Positions 43,383-53,143 of a stretch of 64,000 nucleotides of DNA are shown here, in pieces. The notes under the pieces were generated by a model. It was not told the DNA's origin, did no database searches, and saw only the letters and a program-made list of their open reading frames with translations. The stretch's first letter is position 1; every line of letters begins with the position of its first letter. A program made the position numbers and the translations under genes. The DNA lies in assembly GCF_000531125.1 (NCBI RefSeq), contig NZ_CBTK010000047.1:1-64000 (forward strand). Reading direction: 5' to 3'. The DNA is from Candidatus Contendobacter odensis Run_B_J11 (GTDB lineage Bacteria; Pseudomonadota; Gammaproteobacteria; Competibacterales; Competibacteraceae).

Positions 43383-46300
43383 ATGTATAAAGCATCCAGC
43401 AGTCTAACGCAAACCTCCTGCTTACTGCCAGTGATCATTAAAATGGCGGGTGGTTTTATGGGGATTATGCTCATTCTATTGATGTCGATCTTCCTGATGG
43501 GCAATGCCGTGGCCGCAGAAAAAGTGTCGCTGCAATTGCGCTGGGATCATCAATTTCAATTTGCCGGCTACTATGCAGCGCAATGGCAGGGCTATTACGC
43601 CGATGCGGGATTTGAGGTCGAGATTCGGTCGGCGATTAAACCGGATGGGACGATCCTCAGCGCGACCCAGGAAGTCGCTAATGGCAATGCCGACTTCGGG
43701 GTAGGCGCGGCGGATATTCTGATTGCCCGCGATCAAGGCATCCCGTTAGTGGTACTGGCCTCCATTTTTCAGAATAGTGCCGCCGAATTTTATGCTAAGG
43801 AAGGCACGCATCTTCAAGCTCCAGTAGATTTGCTGAAGCTGCGGGTGGCCCGAATCAAGAATGATCTGATTGATATCGAATTGCAGGCCATGCTGCGCGC
43901 CGAAGGCATCGATCCGAATCAAATCACCCCCTATCCCCACGAACCGGGTATCGATCATCTCGTCACAGATCGCGTGGATGTCATCCCCGGGTATCGGATT
44001 TCTACTCCCTATGCATTCCAGCAACAGGGAATATCGGTTACCACCCTGCGTCCTATTAATTACGGGATCGATTTTTATGGAGATTCCCTGTTTACTCACG
44101 CCCGCTGGATTGAGCGCGACCCTAAAGCGGTTCAACGCTTTGTTCAAGCGACCTTGAAAGGATGGGCCTATGCGCTGGAACATCCGATTGAGATTGCGGA
44201 TAAAATTTCCCAAGACCTGCCGCGCACTGAAACAATAGCCCACGGAACTTTCCATGAGCTGAACCGGTTTCAGATTGACGGTGTAAAGACATTGACCCTG
44301 TATCCATTGCTTGATGTCGGTCACACTAACCCGAATCGCTGGCGTCGGATGTATGAGTTGATGCGAACGATAGGAATTATTACCAAACCAATGGCTATTG
44401 ACGAACTGATCTTTGATCCGGCTAGACAGGAACACAACCGAGAACATAACATCCATAGGCAGTTGCAAACGGCTCTCTATGGGATTGCCGGATTAATCAT
44501 CCTCATTTTTGCCTGGAACCAGACCCTCCGCAAAGTCCTGACCCGAAAAACCAGGGAATTGCTTGGAGTCAACCAACAACTCCAGGACAGCACATTACGG
44601 CTGAAAATGGCCACGGAAGCGGGCAAAGTTGGATTATGGGATTGGGATTTGGGCACCAATGAAGTGTTCTACTCCGCAGAGTGGAAACGGCAAATCGGCT
44701 ATCAGGATCATGAGATCGCCCACAATTTTATGGAGTGGCAAAGCCGGGTTCACCCCGACGATCTGGATCGTGCGTTGCGGACGGTACAGACCTATATCGA
44801 GAAGCCGTGGCCGAACTACACCGTGGAACTCCGTTTCCGCCACAAGGATGGCTCCTACCGCTGGATTCTAACCCATGCCTCCCTGATCCAGGACGCCCAA
44901 GGCAAAGTCTTGCGGATGCTGGGTTCCCACATTGACATCACCGAGCGCAAACAGACGGAGAAAGCACTGCGGCGCAGCGAAGAACACTACCGGGCGGTGA
45001 TTGAAACCTCCCCGGATGGATTCTGGATGTTGGACACTCAAGGGCATCTGCTGGCAGTGAATGAGGCTTATGTGCGGCTGTCAGGCTACAGCCGTGATGA
45101 ACTGTGCACGATGACTGCGGCCGATCTGGAAGCCAGCGAGAATCCGGCGGAGGTCGCCGCCCACATCAAAACGATTATCGAGCAAGGCAGTGACCTGTTT
45201 CAAACCCAGCACCGGGCCAAAAGCGGTCGAATCTGGCAGGCCGAGATCAATGCCGCCTACTATCGCTACCCTGCGGGCGACCGCATCTTCAGCTTCATCC
45301 GCGACATCCACCGCCGGCAACGCTCCGAGGCGCTGCTCAAAGTGCGGATGCACCTGTCCGAAAAGGCCCGCAGCGGCAGTCTGGACGACATTCTGCGAGC
45401 CGCGCTGGACGTTATGGAACGCTTCACCGGCAGCCAGATTGGCTTTTTCCATTTCGTCGATCCGGATCAGGAAACCCTGACGCTCCAAAGCTGGTCCAGC
45501 CATACCCTGAATACGATGTGCAAGGCCGAGGGCAAGGGTCTGCACTATTCAATCAGCCAAGCCGGAGTCTGGACCGACTGCATTCGACAGCGCCAGCCGG
45601 TCATCCACAACGACTACGCCAGCCTGCCGCATCAAAAAGGGCTGCCCGAAGGCCATGCTCCAGTGATCCGGGAACTGACCGTGCCGATTCTGCGCAACGA
45701 TCAAGTAATCGCCATTATCGGCGTCGGCAACAAGCCGGAGGACTACACCAGCGACGATGTAGCCGCAGTGCAGGTTCTGGCGGATTTGCTGATCGATGCG
45801 GTTGAGCGCAAGCAGGCCGAAGATCGGATCGAACATCTGGCCTACCACGATGCGCTGACCCAGTTGCCCAACCGGGTATTGCTGACCGACCGCTTGCAAC
45901 AAGCCATGGCTCAGACCGAGCGCGACCAGAAGCGGCTGGCAGTGTGTTACATCGATCTGGACGATTTCAAACCGATCAACGACACCTGGGGCCATAGCCA
46001 CGGTGATCAGGTGCTGATGGAAGTCGCCCAGCGCCTCAAAGCCAGTGTGCGCGCTGGCGATACGGTGGCGCGGCTGGGCGGCGATGAGTTTGTGCTACTG
46101 CTGGGGGATTTAGCCGACGTGGAGGAATGCGAACACGCCCTGGATCGAGTGGTGACGGCGCTGCGCGTTCCCTTTACCGTCTCCGGCCAATTGTTGCCGC
46201 TGACCGCCAGCCTCGGGGTGAGCTTGTATCCCGATGACCACGCCGACCCCGATACTCTGCTACGCCATAGCGACCAGACCATGTACGCCGCCAAGCAGGC

Positions 46301-47180
46301 CGGCGGTAACTGCTATCACTGGTTTGATGCCGAATACGACCGCCGCTCCCGCCACTACCGCGACAGCCTGCACCGGATTGAGCAAGGGCTGGTCGCGGGC
46401 GAACTCCGCCTTTATTACCAACCCCAGGTAGACATGCGCCACGGCACCGTCATCGGCGCGGAAGCGCTGATTCGCTGGCAACACCCGGACGAGGGCTTGC
46501 TGCCACCGGCGCGATTCATGCCTGCGGTGGAAGCCAGCGATCTCGCCATCGCCGTCGGGCAATGGGTGATGAACGAAGCCCTGCGGCAGATGACCATTTG
46601 GGCGGCGCAGGGGTTGCGGTTGCCGGTGAGCATCAACATCTCCAGCCGCCACTTGCAGCAGTCGGATTTCGTCGCGGAGTTGCAGGCGGCGCTGGCGGCT
46701 CATCCCGACGTGCCCGCGCACGGACTCGAACTCGAAATTCTGGAAACGGTGGCTTTGGAAGATATGGCGATCATTTCCCACTTGATCGAAAGCTGCCGGC
46801 AACTGGGGGTGCGCTTCGCTCTGGACGACTTCGGCACCGGTTACTCCTCGCTGACCTACCTTAAAAATCTGGCGGTGCATCTGCTGAAAATTGACCAATC
46901 GTTCGTGCGCGACCTGCTGGTGGATAGCGAGGCACGGGCGATTGTAGAAGGCGTGATCGGGCTGTCGGTGGCCTTCCGCCGCAAGGTAATCGCCGAAGGG
47001 GTGGAAACTGACGCCCATGGCAGCCTGTTGATCCGGCTGGGCTGTGATCTCGCCCAGGGCTATGGCATCGCCCGGCCGATGCCGCCCGAACAGCTCCCGG
47101 CCTGGATCGCGGCTTGGACCGCACCCAGTGCGTGGATCGGTATGGCAAACGGAGAGCGTGACCTTGACATCCCAGCATAG
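43383..47180 (+). CDS. c-di-GMP cyclase/phosphodiesterase with periplasmic NMT1-like binding domain (SBP-PAS-PAS-GAF-GGDEF-EAL)
   Basis: A 1265-residue membrane protein. Order: signal/anchor (about 20-45), NMT1/THI5-like substrate-binding domain (about 48-330: VSLQLRWDHQFQFAGYYAA, NADFGVGAADILIARDQG), membrane helix (about 363-381), two PAS domains (about 405-645), GAF (about 655-810), GGDEF (intact GGDEF at about 899, I-site RAGD five residues before) and EAL (AEALIRWQHP, DDFGTGYSS, LKIDQSF, EGVET intact). Both catalytic halves look functional. It probably turns binding of a periplasmic thiamine-precursor-like or other small ligand into c-di-GMP changes. ATG 43383 is chosen over TTG 43377. 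Its stop overlaps the next gene. Confidence 0.9.
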   Translation: MYKASSSLTQTSCLLPVIIKMAGGFMGIMLILLMSIFLMGNAVAAEKVSLQLRWDHQFQFAGYYAAQWQGYYADAGFEVEIRSAIKPDGTILSATQEVANGNADFGVGAADILIARDQGIPLVVLASIFQNSAAEFYAKEGTHLQAPVDLLKLRVARIKNDLIDIELQAMLRAEGIDPNQITPYPHEPGIDHLVTDRVDVIPGYRISTPYAFQQQGISVTTLRPINYGIDFYGDSLFTHARWIERDPKAVQRFVQATLKGWAYALEHPIEIADKISQDLPRTETIAHGTFHELNRFQIDGVKTLTLYPLLDVGHTNPNRWRRMYELMRTIGIITKPMAIDELIFDPARQEHNREHNIHRQLQTALYGIAGLIILIFAWNQTLRKVLTRKTRELLGVNQQLQDSTLRLKMATEAGKVGLWDWDLGTNEVFYSAEWKRQIGYQDHEIAHNFMEWQSRVHPDDLDRALRTVQTYIEKPWPNYTVELRFRHKDGSYRWILTHASLIQDAQGKVLRMLGSHIDITERKQTEKALRRSEEHYRAVIETSPDGFWMLDTQGHLLAVNEAYVRLSGYSRDELCTMTAADLEASENPAEVAAHIKTIIEQGSDLFQTQHRAKSGRIWQAEINAAYYRYPAGDRIFSFIRDIHRRQRSEALLKVRMHLSEKARSGSLDDILRAALDVMERFTGSQIGFFHFVDPDQETLTLQSWSSHTLNTMCKAEGKGLHYSISQAGVWTDCIRQRQPVIHNDYASLPHQKGLPEGHAPVIRELTVPILRNDQVIAIIGVGNKPEDYTSDDVAAVQVLADLLIDAVERKQAEDRIEHLAYHDALTQLPNRVLLTDRLQQAMAQTERDQKRLAVCYIDLDDFKPINDTWGHSHGDQVLMEVAQRLKASVRAGDTVARLGGDEFVLLLGDLADVEECEHALDRVVTALRVPFTVSGQLLPLTASLGVSLYPDDHADPDTLLRHSDQTMYAAKQAGGNCYHWFDAEYDRRSRHYRDSLHRIEQGLVAGELRLYYQPQVDMRHGTVIGAEALIRWQHPDEGLLPPARFMPAVEASDLAIAVGQWVMNEALRQMTIWAAQGLRLPVSINISSRHLQQSDFVAELQAALAAHPDVPAHGLELEILETVALEDMAIISHLIESCRQLGVRFALDDFGTGYSSLTYLKNLAVHLLKIDQSFVRDLLVDSEARAIVEGVIGLSVAFRRKVIAEGVETDAHGSLLIRLGCDLAQGYGIARPMPPEQLPAWIAAWTAPSAWIGMANGERDLDIPA

Positions 47181-50100
47181 GCTTTCCCGATTTTCGCACC
47201 ATCTTTGGCTGACGGCAGGGCTGTTCGTGGCGCTGGCTATCGCCTTTGTCCTCTACGTCCACTCGGAAAAGCAGATTGATCGCGCCCATGATTTACGGCA
47301 TCAGTCCTTTCTGCTGGCCGATGAATTGCGCCAATCTTCAGATGACCTGACCCGAATGGCCCGAAGCTATGTCGTAACCGGCAATCCGGTCTACCAAAAG
47401 TATTATCAGGACATTCTGGATATTCGTGAGGGCAGGCAGCCTCGCCCGCAGGAGTACCAGAGTATTTATTGGGATCTGGTGCTGGCGGACGGTCAACCGC
47501 CCCGTCCCGCCAGCCCGCAGACGATAGCACTGCTGGAATTGATGCGGCAGACCGGATTTACCGAGCAGGAGTTCCAAAAGCTGGCGGACGCTAAAGCCAG
47601 TTCCGACGCACTGACGGCCACCGAACGCGAAGCGATGCAACTGGCCCAGTCCACCGGCCCGGAGGCCGAGGCCGACCGCGCCAAAGCGCGCCTGATGCTG
47701 TATGGCGACCGCTATCATCAGGCCAAAGCCACCATCATGCAGCCCATCGCTGAGTTCTATCGGTTGATGGATCAGCGCACGCTTGATGCGGTCCATACCG
47801 CTGAAACCCGTGCGACTGCCTTCCGGTTCCTGCTGATCGGATGCGGCATCGCGGTGCTGTTGATGCTCTGGCGGGTTTACACCGCGTTGCGCGGCACCCT
47901 GGGCGGTTCGGTGGACGCGGTTTATGCCCAGATCGCCCAAATCGGCGATGGGGATTTATCACCCGCGATTCCGATCAAAGCGGAGCTGGAACATACGGTG
48001 TTAGGGTGGTTATCCGCCACGCGAGCCAAGCTGAACCGCATGGATCGCGAGCGCCAGCAGGTGGCGGAAGCACTGCGGGTGAGTGAGACCCGGGTTCGGA
48101 TGAAACTGGACAGCATCCTGTCTCCCAATGGCGACCTCGGGGTGCTGGAACTGGCCGATGTGCTGGATATTCCGGCGATCCAGGCCACCATGGATGAATT
48201 TTTCAAGCTCACCCACATCGGCATCGGAATCATCGATCTGAAGGGCCAGGTGCTGGTCGGCACCGGCTGGCAGGACATCTGTGTGCAGTTTCACCGGGTT
48301 CAGCCGCAAACCTGCCGGAACTGTGTCGAAAGCGACATCGCGCTGTCGCGGGGCGTGGCCCCGGGAACCTTCAAGGTCTATCGCTGCAAAAATCAGATGT
48401 ACGATATTGCGACCCCGATCATGGTGGGCGGGCAGCATCTGGGCAATGTGTTTCTGGGGCAATTCTTCTTTGACGATGAACCGCCCAACCGCGAGCAGTT
48501 TCGCGCTCAGGCCCAACACTACGGCTTTGACGAAGCCGAATACCTGGCGGCGCTGGATCGGGCACCGCGCTGGAGCCGGGAAAAAGTCAACACCGCGATG
48601 ACGTTTTACACCCAGTTCGCTCACCTGTTTTCAGCCGTGAACTACAGCAACCTGCAACTGGCGCGGAGCGTGGCCGAGCGGGATGACTTGCTCAACGCGC
48701 TGCAAGACAGCGAAGCGCGGTTCCGCCGGGCCATGGAGGAGATTCCGGTTCCGATCATGATTCATGACGAGGACGACCGGATCCTGCAACTCAGTAAAGG
48801 CTGGACCCGTTACTCCGGTTACACCCTCGCCGATCTGCCGACGCTGGGCGACTGGACTGAGCGCGCCTATGGCGCACGGACTGGTTCCGAGAAGGACTAT
48901 ATCGACCGGCTGTTTCTGATCGACGCCACCATGAACAATGGCGAGTGGATCGTCACCGCCAAAGACGGCTCGAAACGGATTTGGGAGTTCCAGACCACCC
49001 CGCTGGGCCGAATCCATCAGGATAAACGGGTGCTGTTGAGCCTGGCGGTGGACATCACCGAGCGCAAACAGGCGGAAGCGGCACTGCGGGAAAGCAATGA
49101 GTTGCTCTCCTTGTTTTTGCAGCACTCGCCTCTTTTCACCTACATCAAGGTGGTAACTGCCACCGAAAGTCGGGTGCTGAAGGCCAGCGAAAACTTTCAG
49201 GAGATGATCGGCATTCCGGGTTCAGAACTGGTCGGCAAGACCATGGAAGACCTGTTTCCTGCTGAATTTGCGGCAAAAATTACCGCCGACGATTGGGCCG
49301 TCGTTTCCAGCGGTCAGACCCTGGAATTGAATGAGCATTTGAATGGCCGCACTTATACCACTCTCAAGTTCCCGCTTGCTCTGGGCGGTAGAAGCCTGTT
49401 GGCCGGGTACACCATAGACATCACTGAACGCAAGCAGATAGAAGAAGCGCTGCGCGTCAGTCTGGCCGATGTCAAGCGCCATGACGCTCAGATGATCGTC
49501 CTCAACCGCATGAACGATCTGCTGCTCTCGTGTGAAACCCGCGCCGAAGCCTATGAGGTGATTGCAAGCAGCGCAGGCACCTTATTCGCCGGATGCGCCG
49601 GTAGTTTGGCGATGCGTGAGGCCACCGCGCCGGAGCTGCGAGTGGTCGCGACCTGGGGCGATGCCGATGCCCTGCCCACCACCTTCCCGACCCACCAGTG
49701 TTGGGCCTTGCGGCGCGGGGAGCTGTATGAAGTAGCCGATCCCGCCCACCGTGTGCATTGTCAGCACTTTGCCACCCCGCCGCAGTACGCCTACTGGTGT
49801 ATACCGCTGACCGTGCGGGGCGAAAATCTCGGCCTGTTGCATGTCAGCACCGCTACTGCACTCGCCGGGGACGCGCTCCAGGAATGGCGCCCCCTGCTGA
49901 TGAAAGTCAGCGGCTCGATCAAACTGGCGCTGTCCAACCTCAAATTGCAGGAAGCCTTGCGCGAGCAGGCGATCCATGACGTGCTGACCGGACTGTTCAA
50001 TCGCCGCTACCTGGATGAAACCCTGCCCCGGGAACTTCGTCGCTGCCAGCGCAGCGGCGAACCCCTGGCCGTCGCGATGCTGGATCTGGATCATTTCAAG

Positions 50101-50466
50101 GGTTTCAACGACACCTACGGTCACGAAGCGGGCGATGCCATCTTGCGAACCGTCGGCGAATTGCTGTGGCGTTCGTTGCGCGCCGGCGACCTCGCCTGTC
50201 GCTACGGTGGTGAGGAACTGACCCTGATCTTGCCCGGTGCTACAGCGGACCAGGCCAGGACCCGGCTGGATGGCCTGCGGCAAGCCATCATGCAACTGCG
50301 GCTGCTCTACCAGGGAAGCGAGTTGCCGGCGATCACCGTCTCTATCGGAATCGCGGTCGCCGGGCAATGGGAAACCAACGCGACCGCCCTGTTGGGTCGG
50401 GCTGATGCGGCGCTGTATCGGGCCAAGGAAAGCGGGCGTAACCGAGTGATGATTGCGGGCGCGTAG
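47158..50466 (+). CDS. Diguanylate cyclase with PocR, PAS and GAF sensor domains
   Basis: About 1102 residues. Two membrane helices (about 16-34, 222-241) flank a helical periplasmic region. Then come a HAMP-like linker, a PocR ligand-binding domain (about 325-500: ATMDEFFKLTHIGIGIIDLKG, CQF-less VQPQTCRNCVESD, YRCKNQMYDIATPI), two PAS domains (about 515-765), GAF (about 780-925) and GGDEF (about 935-1100). The signature reads GGEEL at about 1016, with leucine instead of phenylalanine; the I-site RAGD is present. No EAL. The start is uncertain: GTG 47158 or TTG 47164, both within the previous gene's 3' end (GGAGAG nearby), so the two are translationally coupled. Confidence 0.85.
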   Translation: MTLTSQHRLSRFSHHLWLTAGLFVALAIAFVLYVHSEKQIDRAHDLRHQSFLLADELRQSSDDLTRMARSYVVTGNPVYQKYYQDILDIREGRQPRPQEYQSIYWDLVLADGQPPRPASPQTIALLELMRQTGFTEQEFQKLADAKASSDALTATEREAMQLAQSTGPEAEADRAKARLMLYGDRYHQAKATIMQPIAEFYRLMDQRTLDAVHTAETRATAFRFLLIGCGIAVLLMLWRVYTALRGTLGGSVDAVYAQIAQIGDGDLSPAIPIKAELEHTVLGWLSATRAKLNRMDRERQQVAEALRVSETRVRMKLDSILSPNGDLGVLELADVLDIPAIQATMDEFFKLTHIGIGIIDLKGQVLVGTGWQDICVQFHRVQPQTCRNCVESDIALSRGVAPGTFKVYRCKNQMYDIATPIMVGGQHLGNVFLGQFFFDDEPPNREQFRAQAQHYGFDEAEYLAALDRAPRWSREKVNTAMTFYTQFAHLFSAVNYSNLQLARSVAERDDLLNALQDSEARFRRAMEEIPVPIMIHDEDDRILQLSKGWTRYSGYTLADLPTLGDWTERAYGARTGSEKDYIDRLFLIDATMNNGEWIVTAKDGSKRIWEFQTTPLGRIHQDKRVLLSLAVDITERKQAEAALRESNELLSLFLQHSPLFTYIKVVTATESRVLKASENFQEMIGIPGSELVGKTMEDLFPAEFAAKITADDWAVVSSGQTLELNEHLNGRTYTTLKFPLALGGRSLLAGYTIDITERKQIEEALRVSLADVKRHDAQMIVLNRMNDLLLSCETRAEAYEVIASSAGTLFAGCAGSLAMREATAPELRVVATWGDADALPTTFPTHQCWALRRGELYEVADPAHRVHCQHFATPPQYAYWCIPLTVRGENLGLLHVSTATALAGDALQEWRPLLMKVSGSIKLALSNLKLQEALREQAIHDVLTGLFNRRYLDETLPRELRRCQRSGEPLAVAMLDLDHFKGFNDTYGHEAGDAILRTVGELLWRSLRAGDLACRYGGEELTLILPGATADQARTRLDGLRQAIMQLRLLYQGSELPAITVSIGIAVAGQWETNATALLGRADAALYRAKESGRNRVMIAGA

Positions 50467-50512
50467 CGGTCCATTGCCTTGCCTGAGAAACCGTTCACCC
50501 CCCCCACCCCAG

Positions 50513-50600
50513 CCCTCCCCCACAAGGGGGGAGGGAGTCTTGCGGAACAATAGGTTGCTGGCTCCCCCTCCCCGCGCGGGAGGGGGTTGGGGGGAGGGGG
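50513..50600. repeat. GC-skewed intergenic hairpins and G-quadruplex motif
   Basis: Two hairpins: arms 50513-50521/50527-50535 and 50564-50572/50578-50586. From 50578 to 50600 the plus strand has four G-runs (3, 5, 6 and 5) separated by 1-2 bases, a strong G4 motif. It lies between convergent genes. It resembles common proteobacterial intergenic palindromes and may end transcription from both sides. Confidence 0.5.
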
Positions 50601-50620
50601 TCTGAACGCTTACCCTAAGA

Positions 50621-51379
50621 CTATTCCGATTGGCGCCGATACCACTCCGCATGTTCGACACTGTAGAGATAGGACGCTGGAAATCCTTCCGGCTGAATCA
50701 CCTGTCCAACCAGAATCAGCGCAGTACGGGTAAAACCCTTCGCTTCAACTTTGGCGGCGATGTCGGCCAGAGTGCCCACTACCCCATCCTGATCCGGCCA
50801 TGACACCCGATGCAGCACCGCTACCGGACACTCCGCGCCGTAGCACGGAATCAGTTCCGTCACGATCTCCTGCAACTTGTCCACACTAAGATAAATCGCC
50901 ATGGTCGCCCGGTGCTGGGCCAATTCCGGCAGACTTTCCCCTTCCGGCATCGGAGTTTTGCCGGCATGGCGGGTGAGAATGAGGGTCTGGCTAATACCCG
51001 GCAGAGTCAGTTCCCGACGTAACATTGCGGCCCCGGCAAAGGCGGCGGTCACCCCAGGAATCACCTGGTACGGAATTCCCAGTTTTTCCAGTTCGCGGAT
51101 TTGTTCACCAATGGCTCCGTACAATGCTGGATCGCCGGTATGCACCCGCGCCACATCCAACCCCTGCTCATGCGCGGCGCGGATCCGAGCCATGATCCCG
51201 TCCAGACTCAGATCAGCGGTATTGACAATCTCCGCCGTGGGGTTGGCGGTCAGAACCACTTCCTTAGGCACCAGCGAGCCGGCGTACAGCACCAACGGAC
51301 ATTCGCGGATCAGGCGCTGACCCTTGACGGTGATCAGTTCGGGATCGCCGGGACCGGCGCCAATGAAATAAACAGTCAT
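50621..51379 (-). CDS. cobM: Precorrin-4 C11-methyltransferase
   Basis: A 252-residue SAM-dependent tetrapyrrole methylase: N-terminal GAGPGDPELITVKG, VARVHTGDPALYGA, IPGVTAAFAGAAMLRRELTLP and GQTLI-type TLILTRHAGKTP segment. CobM/CbiF methylates C11 in cobalamin synthesis. No other cob/cbi genes flank it; cbiA lies 41 kb away. It is monocistronic and faces the diguanylate cyclase whose PocR-type domain is a sensor family first known from B12/propanediol regulation. Confidence 0.92.
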   Translation of the reverse strand: MTVYFIGAGPGDPELITVKGQRLIRECPLVLYAGSLVPKEVVLTANPTAEIVNTADLSLDGIMARIRAAHEQGLDVARVHTGDPALYGAIGEQIRELEKLGIPYQVIPGVTAAFAGAAMLRRELTLPGISQTLILTRHAGKTPMPEGESLPELAQHRATMAIYLSVDKLQEIVTELIPCYGAECPVAVLHRVSWPDQDGVVGTLADIAAKVEAKGFTRTALILVGQVIQPEGFPASYLYSVEHAEWYRRQSE

Positions 51380-51554
51380 TGAAAATTACCCTTATCCAAT
51401 GGTTCTACCAAAGCTACGCTTTGATGGGTGGGTTACATGCATGGGAATGATGGAAAGCGGAACTTTTAGAATACCATCCTGACTCGCACGAGCAGGGCCA
51501 AACTCAAGCGCAATACGACGGTTGAAACCGCAGAGCAACGCAAGAGAGAACTCT

Positions 51555-52943
51555 ATGGAACTACGGTGGAAGCTGGTTGAAACAATACCCGTTGAAGCTG
51601 GACGGATGGCGGAACCGCTGACTGATAACGATGTGACCTGGGCACGAATGGATGGGCCGGGACAGCCGATGGTTGTCACGATTGTGCTGCTACTGGATCA
51701 GCCGCTGAATGCGGAACGGTTACGCGAAACGCTGCGATTGCGATTACTGCCCTTGGCGCGATTCCGGCAACGGGTAGCGTGGAGCGCAGGCCGCTATCGC
51801 TGGCTGGAGGACGCGCCGCTCGACTGGACCGCCCATCTGCACTCGATGCAGTTACCGGAGCCTGCTGATCAACGCCTGTTGGAGGAACAGATCGGGCGCT
51901 GGGCCGGCGAGCCGCTGGATTTTACCCGCCCGCTCTGGCGCTGTTTTCTGGTAGAGAATTACGCTGCCGGTTGTGCGCTGGTGTTCCGGGTGCATCACTG
52001 CATCGCGGACGGGGTGGCGCTATTACGGGTGTTCCTGGCGCTGACCGACCGAGCGGCAGTGGCGCAGGTCGTGGATCCGCAGGCCGAGCGCCAGGAGCAG
52101 GCGCGGCTGGCAGCAAAAACCGCCAAGCCGCTCACACCGCTGCGTGACCTGACCGAGAAAATGCGCTGGGGAGCCGCGTTCGGAACGGCGTTGCTACGGC
52201 AACTGTTCATGATGCCGGAGGTGCGCACCGCGCTGCGCGGACGCTTGAATGGGCATAAGCGGGTGGCATGGTCGGCGCCGATCCCGTTGCAGGACATCGC
52301 CCTGATCCGCCAACGGCTGGGCGGACGGGTGAATGATGTGATGCTGGCCGTGATCGCTGGAGCCTTCGGGCGCTATCTGCGGGCGCGGGGCGAGATCACC
52401 CCGACGCTAAAGGTGCGGCTGGTGGTGCCGGTCAATCTGCGTGCTTACGAAGAGGAAATCCGGCTGGGAAACCAGTTCGCAGTGATCTTTACGAGCTTGC
52501 CGCTGGGAATGGTCAATCCCGTAACACGCCTGAAGGCAGTGCGGGCACAAATGGAGCGGATCAGGATCTTGCCGGAGGCAGTAGCCAACCGGGTCATGAT
52601 CAATCTGGTGGGTCGGCTGCCCGCTTGGCTGGAACGAGGGGCATTGTGGCTGTTTGGCATCAAGGCGACGGCGGTGATCACCAACGTGCCGGGGCCAGAG
52701 CAGCCGCTCTATCTGAGCGGAGCGCCGCTGGGACGGGTACTGGCCTGGGTGCCGCAGATCTCCGGCATCGGTATCGGCGTGAGCGTTCTGAGCTACGCCG
52801 GATCGATCACGGTGGGGGTAATGACCGACAGCGGCGTGATCGCCGATCCGTGGGAACTGGTAGCCGGGTTTGAGGCGGAACTGGCGGAATGGGTAGAACT
52901 GGCGCAGATCGAACCCGGGTGGCACGGTGAGCGCTGCCGTTAA
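51555..52943 (+). CDS. Wax ester synthase/diacylglycerol acyltransferase (WS/DGAT)
   Basis: A 462-residue acyltransferase. N-terminal DNDVTWARMDGPGQPMVV, catalytic HHxxxDG as HHCIADG, then GRVNDVMLAVIAGAFGRYLR, VVPVNLR and TNVPGPEQPLYLSGAPL. Makes wax esters or triacylglycerol from acyl-CoA, a second storage route beside PHA. ATG 51555 has an AGAGAG site; ATG 51606 would give a shorter, family-like start and is possible. MITE copy C follows 11 bp after the stop. Confidence 0.88.
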   Translation: MELRWKLVETIPVEAGRMAEPLTDNDVTWARMDGPGQPMVVTIVLLLDQPLNAERLRETLRLRLLPLARFRQRVAWSAGRYRWLEDAPLDWTAHLHSMQLPEPADQRLLEEQIGRWAGEPLDFTRPLWRCFLVENYAAGCALVFRVHHCIADGVALLRVFLALTDRAAVAQVVDPQAERQEQARLAAKTAKPLTPLRDLTEKMRWGAAFGTALLRQLFMMPEVRTALRGRLNGHKRVAWSAPIPLQDIALIRQRLGGRVNDVMLAVIAGAFGRYLRARGEITPTLKVRLVVPVNLRAYEEEIRLGNQFAVIFTSLPLGMVNPVTRLKAVRAQMERIRILPEAVANRVMINLVGRLPAWLERGALWLFGIKATAVITNVPGPEQPLYLSGAPLGRVLAWVPQISGIGIGVSVLSYAGSITVGVMTDSGVIADPWELVAGFEAELAEWVELAQIEPGWHGERCR

Positions 52944-52954
52944 TGACAAGAAGT

Positions 52955-53069
52955 CAGGACGTTCGCTCATAAACTGGGTGTCGTCATACCCGTGAAAACG
53001 GGTATCCAGCCTTTTCAGCAGCTTACTGGATTCCCGCTGACGCGGGAATGACGAAAAGCGAAAGTTCTG
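52955..53069 (-). mobile_element. MITE-like element, copy C (115 bp, inverted)
   Basis: Ends CAGGACGTTCGCT and AGCGAAAGTTCTG (two mismatches as inverted repeats) are flanked on both sides by GAAGT (52950-52954 and 53070-53074). Internal order of hairpins is reversed relative to copies A and B, so it is inserted in the opposite direction. It lies between the WS/DGAT and AAA-FHA genes. Confidence 0.9.
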
Positions 53070-53143
53070 GAAGTGAAACCGCTATGGCGATAGTCGTTAG
53101 CCCCTTACAATGATTCATGGCCCGTGGTGGCAAGGAGGGAAAC

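Noticed and set aside
51380-51554. Cobalamin riboswitch upstream of cobM
   Set aside because: Only a short AGTCAGGA-like match; the rest of the B12 box and its stems are absent. The region upstream of the adenosyltransferase was also negative.
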